From NCBI RefSeq assembly GCF_004355005.1, contig NZ_SMSJ01000053.1, forward strand, positions 1 to 38,905: 38,905 bases of DNA, in the 5' to 3' direction. Shown here piece after piece: positions 34,197 to 38,905 of the stretch; the stretch's first letter is position 1; each line of letters begins with the position of its first letter. The notes beneath the pieces are model-generated. The model saw only the letters and a list, made by a program, of their open reading frames with translations, was not told the origin of the DNA and made no database searches. The DNA comes from Dankookia rubra (GTDB lineage Bacteria; Pseudomonadota; Alphaproteobacteria; Acetobacterales; Acetobacteraceae). A program made the position numbers and the translations under genes.

Positions 34197-36395
34197 CTAT
34201 GCCCGGGACCCTCCGGGCCAGCGCAGCCGGACCCGCCGGAAAAAGCGGTACTGACCGCATTCCAGCTCCCGCGCGATGTCCTCGGGCAACGATCCTTTGT
34301 CTCTCATCCAGTCTGCGGCTTGCCCGAAGCTCCACTCGACCCGCGGCGCGTCCGGCCTGGCCAGTGCGAAGAGCCGCCCATCAAGGTTGTACTCGGTCAG
34401 GCGGTAGCCGGCATACATCAGCCCATGGCACTCGTTGGCCGAGAAGTTGTCGAGGTCGGTCCTGATCGCTGCCAGTGCCCGCTGCGCCCGCTCATTCAGC
34501 ACTGCCCGCGCCCGTGTCTCCGGTATCGCGTCGCCGAGGGTCTTCGCCCCACCAAGCCAGGTCACGTCCTCGGTCGGCAGGCCCATCTTGAGGTGGACAT
34601 AGCGCAGGTCGCGGAGGCGGCGCGTGCGCCGGCGCAGCGCGAGGATGCGGTAGGCATTGCGCCGCACCGCGTCCATCAGGATGTTGGTCGAGCGCTGCAG
34701 GACGCCGACGGCGAGGAACGGCGGCGAGGCCCGCGCGGGCAGCTGCCCCGACCCGTCGCTGACCAGCATGACACTGCAGTCCTGCTCCATGAGGCCGAAG
34801 ACGCCCTGGTTGTCATGCACGCCGCCGTCCGACAGGCGCACCACCGGGCGACCCTGGTAGAGCTTTGCCAGAGTGATGGGCCGAAACAGGCCTGGTACCG
34901 CGGCCGAGGCGGCCACCGCGGTGCTGAGCGGCATGTCCCGGTGCGGCGCTGGCGCGTCGGTTTCGTAGTACAAGCGGCGCAGCCGCTCGCTGGCATCGAT
35001 CGCGGGCTCGATGCAGGTCGGCGCCTCGCCCATCCAGCTCGCCGTAAACTGCCAGTTGTGCCCGGTATTCAGCGTGGTGGCGTTGAGGATCAGGATCGGC
35101 ACCTTGGCCTCACGCCGCCAGTTGTGGAGCTTGGGGTTGAAGTCCGCCGCCTCGCCGGCCGGCTGGATCCTCAGCTCGCGCATCAACGGCCCGGGCCGGC
35201 CCGGGCCGCCGTACAGGGCCTCGTCGATCAGACGGCCGGTCAGCAGCGTGCGATCGCTTAGGAGGCGCGGCAGGGAGCGGAGCATCGCCGCGGTCCGGAT
35301 GTCGCGCCGGAGCGCTGTCTCGAGCCGCTCGTGGACGCGACGGACCACCTCGATGTACCGGTGGCGCGTCATCTCCGACCCGCCACCTTCTGGGCTGGTG
35401 CCGTCCGGCCTTGCCTCCAGCTCCTTCCGCAGCTCGAGGTAGTAGAGCGCGCCGAGGATGGAGCCACCGGAGACGCAGGACAGCACCTCGACATGGCGCA
35501 GCAGGTCGAGCTCGGCGAGCCGCGCCAGCACGCCGGCATGGAAGAGCGCGGCTCGGAACCCCCCGCCCGATAGGGCCAGGCCGACCTTGCCGGCCAGCAG
35601 GGCGCGCGCAGCGCCCTCCGTCAGCAGCGGCGAGAGCGCGTCCATCGCCTGCTCGCGCGCGTCCTCGCCGAGGTAGCGGAGCTGCGCGAGTGCCACGAGC
35701 TGCCGGGCCGTGCTCTCGCGCTCCCAGTCCGGAGGTGTGGCACGCGCGAGGCCCTCTCTCAGCAGATCTCTGGTCTTTTCAGACTGGCCGAGGCCGAAGC
35801 AGGCCTCGGCTAGGGTTGCCGTCCGCCACCAGGGCGGTGAGGCGTCCGCACCACCCAGCAGGCGATCCCGTTGAGCGCAGACGGCCTCGCGCTCCCGGTC
35901 GGCCTGGGCGCGCAGCTCCTCGGCGCGCTTGGTGTATTCCTCGCCCTCGTCCACGCTCTCTTCGCGGGCCATGAGGTCGAGCACGTAGGCAAGGTTGATG
36001 GCGGAGTAGGTCCAGTCGTCGAGGGCATCCCGCGCCCGCCCGGCGGCGAGGGCACGGGCATAGAGCGCCCGCGAGCGGCGGAGCGCATGCTGGTCGCCGG
36101 TTACCTCCCACAGCCGCTTGTGGACCGCGCCGGCCAGGTTGAGCGTCTCCGCCTCCTCGGTGGTCTCGAGGTCCTCCATGGCGAGCAGGCGCAGCGCCTC
36201 CTCCAGCGCGTCCTCGGTCTGGAGTTCCGGATCCTTGTAGGTCGCGAGGGCCAGCTTCTGGCGAGCCCAGGTGAGATCATCACCCACCAGCTGCGTGGGA
36301 TCCGCGAGGACCAGCGGCCGCAGGGTCCGACGCGCCCGGCTGAAGTCCTTGCGGTCAAGCGCGTCCTTGATCGCCTTGCGGTCGAGTGCCTGCAT
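34197..36395 (-). CDS. TPR-S - patatin-like phospholipase
   Basis: A 732-residue protein. ATG 36395 is chosen over TTG 36398 because GGGGAGGA lies 6 bp upstream. Residues about 85-165 are TPR-S (LNLAGAVHKRLWEVTGDQHA; WTYSAINLAYVLDLMA). The patatin domain starts near 285: oxyanion loop LALSGGGFRAALFHAGVL, nucleophile SCVSGGS (Ser309), catalytic DGG (Asp523) in RLSDGGVHDNQG. The first Gly of GxSxG is Cys here, as in some patatins. Patatins hydrolyse membrane lipids and serve as killing effectors in several phage-defence systems. Likely cytoplasmic, acting on the inner membrane. Pairs with the downstream TPR-S gene. Tandem 10-bp repeats lie 70-100 bp upstream. Confidence 0.9.
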   Translation of the reverse strand: MQALDRKAIKDALDRKDFSRARRTLRPLVLADPTQLVGDDLTWARQKLALATYKDPELQTEDALEEALRLLAMEDLETTEEAETLNLAGAVHKRLWEVTGDQHALRRSRALYARALAAGRARDALDDWTYSAINLAYVLDLMAREESVDEGEEYTKRAEELRAQADREREAVCAQRDRLLGGADASPPWWRTATLAEACFGLGQSEKTRDLLREGLARATPPDWERESTARQLVALAQLRYLGEDAREQAMDALSPLLTEGAARALLAGKVGLALSGGGFRAALFHAGVLARLAELDLLRHVEVLSCVSGGSILGALYYLELRKELEARPDGTSPEGGGSEMTRHRYIEVVRRVHERLETALRRDIRTAAMLRSLPRLLSDRTLLTGRLIDEALYGGPGRPGPLMRELRIQPAGEAADFNPKLHNWRREAKVPILILNATTLNTGHNWQFTASWMGEAPTCIEPAIDASERLRRLYYETDAPAPHRDMPLSTAVAASAAVPGLFRPITLAKLYQGRPVVRLSDGGVHDNQGVFGLMEQDCSVMLVSDGSGQLPARASPPFLAVGVLQRSTNILMDAVRRNAYRILALRRRTRRLRDLRYVHLKMGLPTEDVTWLGGAKTLGDAIPETRARAVLNERAQRALAAIRTDLDNFSANECHGLMYAGYRLTEYNLDGRLFALARPDAPRVEWSFGQAADWMRDKGSLPEDIARELECGQYRFFRRVRLRWPGGSRA

Positions 36396-36464
36396 CAATG
36401 TCCTCCCCTCAGCGCCATCCCAGGTGGTAGCCGCGCCGGGCCAAAGGTTCTTGTTTGCTTCCTA

Positions 36465-36494
36465 CTTCACCGGATTTCACCCGGCTTCACCCGC
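36465..36494 (-). repeat. Three tandem 10-bp repeats (operator or iteron-like)
   Basis: On the plus strand cttcaccgga, tttcacccgg and cttcacccgc follow one another without gaps; on the minus strand this is a triple GGTGAA. One-turn spacing suggests a protein-binding array. It lies 70 bp upstream of the patatin start, so a regulator site is likely; an iteron role for the nearby replication genes is possible. The rest of 36396-36907 has no gene I can support. Confidence 0.5.
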
Positions 36495-36792
36495 GAAAAA
36501 TTTCGCCACTGACGCGGACCCACGCTCTGCCCGACCGTATCTTTATCGAACGGAAAGGGACCCGCGAGACCTGTGTGACGCCAAAGGTTTTCGGTACCCC
36601 CATCGGGGGCGTATCTCTCCCCGGGAGGAGAACGGACAGGCAGTGGCTGACGGCAGGGTTCCGCGGTGCAGCCCGCAAGTGGCCATCACCAGCGTTCAGC
36701 TGTCGTGTGCCTCGCGGCACGACGCACAGGGACCGCTTTAGTGTGGCGCCGGGGTCATACGCAGCAGGGGCTCTCCATCGAGCCCGGCCGCG

Positions 36793-36858
36793 GCTGCTCC
36801 CTTCTCCCCCACTCCCCGGCCTAAAGGCCGGGGGGAGTTGGGGGAGTAGAGAGCAGCT
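36793..36858. terminator. Long GC-rich hairpin after the helicase gene
   Basis: An inverted repeat of about 30 bp per arm: gctgctcccttctccccc on the left pairs with gggggagtagagagcagc on the right, and the inner ccccggcc-taaa-ggccgggg closes it. It begins 50 bp after the helicase stop (minus strand), which suits a transcription stop for the primase-helicase pair, though there is no U-tract. A regulatory or mobile-repeat origin is an alternative. Confidence 0.65.
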
Positions 36859-36907
36859 TGCCCTGCAAGCGGAGAGCGTTGCGGAGAGCAGGAGGGGAAC
36901 GACGAGA

Positions 36908-38101
36908 TCAACACGCCCATGCGTGGTGGCGATTGAAGCCGGCCAAGCCCTTACGCTTCAGTGCTTCCAGCACCTTGTTCTCGCGGCGGTATCCCGCGTT
37001 CGTAGGCTTCTCCATCTTTGGGGAGTTGGCGGAGGAGTCCACTTCGTGCGGCTTCAGCTCGCCCTCGTGGAAGAAGCCCGAGGCGATCAGCCGGGCCCGC
37101 ACCGCGGCGCGGGTCGTCGCGTGCACGATCGGCATGCCGGGTTCGGGCTGCATCGGCACCGCCTGCCCGGAGGCCGCGAGGTCGCGCAGGTCACGCAACA
37201 GCAGCTCCTGCTCATCGGTAAGCCGCACCCTCGCCCGGGCCGTCGTGGTCGACGGATCAGCCCCCTCGGCGACACAGGTTCGCCGCGCCTCTCCGTCCGG
37301 TCCTGCCGGCAGGTCCACCACGTGCAGTCGGAACGGCAGCACGGCGCCGTCCACGTCGTCCTTGGCCGCCTCCACGATGGCATGGTTCGGCTCGCTCTCG
37401 CCGCCCCTTGCCACCTTCACGATCAGATCCGCCGCGCCGACCAGGGCGCCACTGCCGCGGGACGAGCTGCCCTCCTTGGTGCCGTGGTGGACCACCGCCA
37501 CGTGCGCGCCCGTCTCAGCGCGCAGCTGATCCACGCTGGCGACGAAGCCGCCCATATCCCGGGCGGCGTTCTCGTCCCCCTCGCCGAAGGTGCGCGCCAG
37601 TGTGTCCAGCACGATCAGGTCGGCACCCATGTCTTGCGCCGCACGGATCACGTCCGTCAGGTCCTCGGAGGGCGGCCCGACCGTGACCCGCTGCGCGATG
37701 TAGCGGAAGGCGTCGTTGGCGTCGCCCAGCACGTCGCGCAGCGCGAGCAGGCGGGCCGCGAAGCCGCCCTCGCCCTCGGCCGCGACATAGAGCACGCGGC
37801 AGGCTCGTGCCGGCTCGCGGCCCCACATGCCGTGCCCCAGCGCCAGTCCGTAGACCAGACGTAGCAGCAGGAAGCTCTTGCCGCACTTCGGCGCCCCCCA
37901 CCACAGGGACAGCTCCCCCGGCGCGACGAGGCCGCGCAGCAGGTACCGGCGCGGCGGGGCCGCGAGCGCGTCCGCCACCGTCAGCACGCGAAGCCGTCCG
38001 AAGGCCTTGCCCCTCGGCGGAGGTGGCGGCGCAAAGACCTCTTCGCGCGCGCCGGCCGCCCTGAGGACGGCCTCGGGAGCGTGATGATATCCGTCCATCA
38101 T
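36908..38101 (-). CDS. RepA-like hexameric helicase (AAA_25)
   Basis: A 397-residue RecA-fold NTPase of the plasmid RepA/AAA_25 type. Walker A is GAPKCGKS (Lys75) after PGELSLWW, with the family segments VLYVAAEGEGGFAARL, Walker B ADLIVLDTLARTFGEGDEN, and VVHHGTKEGSSSRGSGAL. A C-terminal winged-helix-like tail follows (RRENKVLEALKRKGL). ATG 38101 overlaps the primase stop as ATGA, so the two are translationally coupled; longer upstream frames are within the primase gene. Such pairs replicate plasmids, ICEs or satellites, with this protein unwinding DNA ahead of the primase. Confidence 0.88.
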   Translation of the reverse strand: MMDGYHHAPEAVLRAAGAREEVFAPPPPPRGKAFGRLRVLTVADALAAPPRRYLLRGLVAPGELSLWWGAPKCGKSFLLLRLVYGLALGHGMWGREPARACRVLYVAAEGEGGFAARLLALRDVLGDANDAFRYIAQRVTVGPPSEDLTDVIRAAQDMGADLIVLDTLARTFGEGDENAARDMGGFVASVDQLRAETGAHVAVVHHGTKEGSSSRGSGALVGAADLIVKVARGGESEPNHAIVEAAKDDVDGAVLPFRLHVVDLPAGPDGEARRTCVAEGADPSTTTARARVRLTDEQELLLRDLRDLAASGQAVPMQPEPGMPIVHATTRAAVRARLIASGFFHEGELKPHEVDSSANSPKMEKPTNAGYRRENKVLEALKRKGLAGFNRHHAWAC

Positions 38102-38886
38102 GCCGCCCTCCCGCTGACCTGAGGCAGCAGCGCGTCGTCCCAGTCCCCGGTCGGTGGCGCCAGGACGCGCGCCTCGCGTCCTGCCACAGTCCAGCGGCGG
38201 CAGCACGCACGCGCCGCCTCCATTCCCGCCTCGTCAGCGTCGGCAAACACGGTGAGGCACTCGATGCCGGGCAGCACGGGGAAGCGCCTGATCCCGCCGG
38301 CCGAGGCTGCGGCCCAGACAGGCCGCCAGCCGGTGCGCTGTACTGTGGCCAGTGCCGTCTCGATGCCCTCGGCCAACCCAAGGCCCAGTGTTACCTCGGC
38401 CCCGGGCGTCAGGCAGATCACTCCGGCCGTGCCGAGCATGACCTTGGCCCGCGCACTTGGCGACTTGCCCTGGCCGTCTGGCTGCAGGTAGGTGACGTGC
38501 ACGCCGCAGGGCGAGCCCGTCTCGGGCGAGGTCATCAGGGCCATCATGGCCGGGCCGGGCGGCCCGCCGACGCGGTTCCGCCACGCACACGGGTGGAAGC
38601 GCAGGGGCGCGTCCGCGGGCAAGGCCAGCCCGCGCGAGCCGAGGTAGGCCTCGACCAGCGTGCCGGCCGGCTCCCCCGCTTCGTGCCAAAGGCTGCGCCC
38701 CATTTCGGCACTCCAGCGCTGATTTGAGTTCGCCCGGTCGGGCAGCTCAGGGCGTGCGCCCGCGGACGCCAAGAGCCGTTGGGTGCCGGCCAGGGTGAGA
38801 GCGTCGGAGAGAAAATCCCTCAGGGAGCGGCTGGGTAATCTGGCCGCGGCGGCGTGAAATAGGAGCGCTGCCGAGCCTTTCGTCAC
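38098..38886 (-). CDS. Toprim-domain primase, possibly 5' partial
   Basis: A 262-residue product from GTG 38886, but the frame stays open to the window edge, so the true start may lie outside. The N-terminal part (YLGSRGL; LRFHPCAW) and the C-terminal Toprim domain (GLGLAEGIETALA with the catalytic Glu; VFADADEAGMEAA with DxD) match primases of phage and plasmid accessory elements. It probably synthesises primers, with the overlapping helicase gene as partner. Its first 98 bp plus upstream bases are the right copy of the terminal inverted repeat. Confidence 0.87.
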   Translation of the reverse strand: MTKGSAALLFHAAAARLPSRSLRDFLSDALTLAGTQRLLASAGARPELPDRANSNQRWSAEMGRSLWHEAGEPAGTLVEAYLGSRGLALPADAPLRFHPCAWRNRVGGPPGPAMMALMTSPETGSPCGVHVTYLQPDGQGKSPSARAKVMLGTAGVICLTPGAEVTLGLGLAEGIETALATVQRTGWRPVWAAASAGGIRRFPVLPGIECLTVFADADEAGMEAARACCRRWTVAGREARVLAPPTGDWDDALLPQVSGRAA

Positions 38887-38905
38887 GACGGCTGACGGAA
38901 GGCCT
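38795..38905. repeat. Right copy of 111-bp terminal inverted repeat
   Basis: Exact reverse complement of bases 1-111. Here the repeat is continuous with the primase coding sequence, so this is the original copy and the left one the duplicate or alternative junction. Confidence 0.95.

Noticed and set aside
36455-37864. 469-codon plus-strand frame
   Set aside because: Mostly antisense to the helicase, no ribosome site, composition typical of a shadow frame.
1-38905. Linear replicon with terminal inverted repeats
   Set aside because: The repeat lies inside the primase coding sequence and truncates another gene; no telomere-type palindromes or terminal-protein genes were seen.

Overview
The window looks like accessory DNA from a high-GC alphaproteobacterium, probably of the Acetobacteraceae/Rhodospirillales type. 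This is inferred from codon use and the style of the transposases; no rRNA, tRNA or housekeeping gene is present to confirm it. It combines a plasmid- or ICE-like replication pair (Toprim primase and RepA-like helicase), a broken tyrosine recombinase, many decayed insertion sequences, and a dense set of immunity- or conflict-type genes. Base composition is mosaic: the genes at about 1.5-7.5 kb, 9.6-12.6 kb and 28.2-31.9 kb are visibly more AT-rich than their neighbours, so the island was assembled from several sources.

Layout. 0-1.1 kb: a 5'-truncated SLATT-type 2TM protein and a small secreted protein with two PGDYG-like modules. 1.5-7.5 kb: a membrane-anchored TIR-nSTAND-WD40 protein and a secreted MORN-repeat protein. 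7.6-9.6 kb: IS graveyard (ISL3, IS630 and IS5 remnants). 9.6-12.6 kb: a secreted MEMO1-like/CapA-like fusion (minus) and a secreted WG-repeat protein (plus). 12.7-13.6 kb: remnants of a second integrase, an IS5 and an IS256 element. 13.7-18.6 kb: a secreted TPR-like protein and a DUF4062-NB-ARC-TPR receptor. 18.7-21.2 kb: a tyrosine recombinase gene split by an intact 1.56-kb IS with a 6-bp target duplication. 21.4-27.3 kb: a tightly packed four-gene minus-strand operon. 27.5-28.1 kb: two more IS remnants. 28.3-32.6 kb: a TIR-nSTAND-GAF-GAF-GAF protein and a second PGDYG-like secreted protein, paralogous to the one at 0.5-1.1 kb and in inverted orientation. 32.7-36.4 kb: two genes that share a TPR-S (TRAFs-binding) module, one with a deoxyribosyltransferase-like N-terminus and one with a patatin phospholipase. 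36.9-38.9 kb: helicase and primase with a 4-bp overlap. The first and last 111 bp of the window are exact inverted copies.

The most striking locus is 21.4-27.3 kb: TIR protein, MoxR-type AAA+ ATPase, vWA protein, and a 916-residue protein that fuses an N-terminal helical module to a complete TssB and a complete TssC, the two halves of the type VI secretion contractile sheath. No other T6SS gene is present. MoxR/vWA pairs are known remodelling machines, and MoxR-vWA operons with variable third partners have been described as conflict systems. Here the partner is a sheath-forming polymer and the fourth gene is a TIR domain with its catalytic Glu. I infer a TIR-armed, MoxR-controlled orphan sheath system and do not know of a described example.

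The other genes fit a defence island: TIR, DUF4062, patatin, deoxyribosyltransferase-like and SLATT domains are typical effectors, and WD40, TPR and GAF arrays are typical sensing or regulatory modules on STAND NTPases. All functional roles are inferred from domain recognition by eye; no database search was run.
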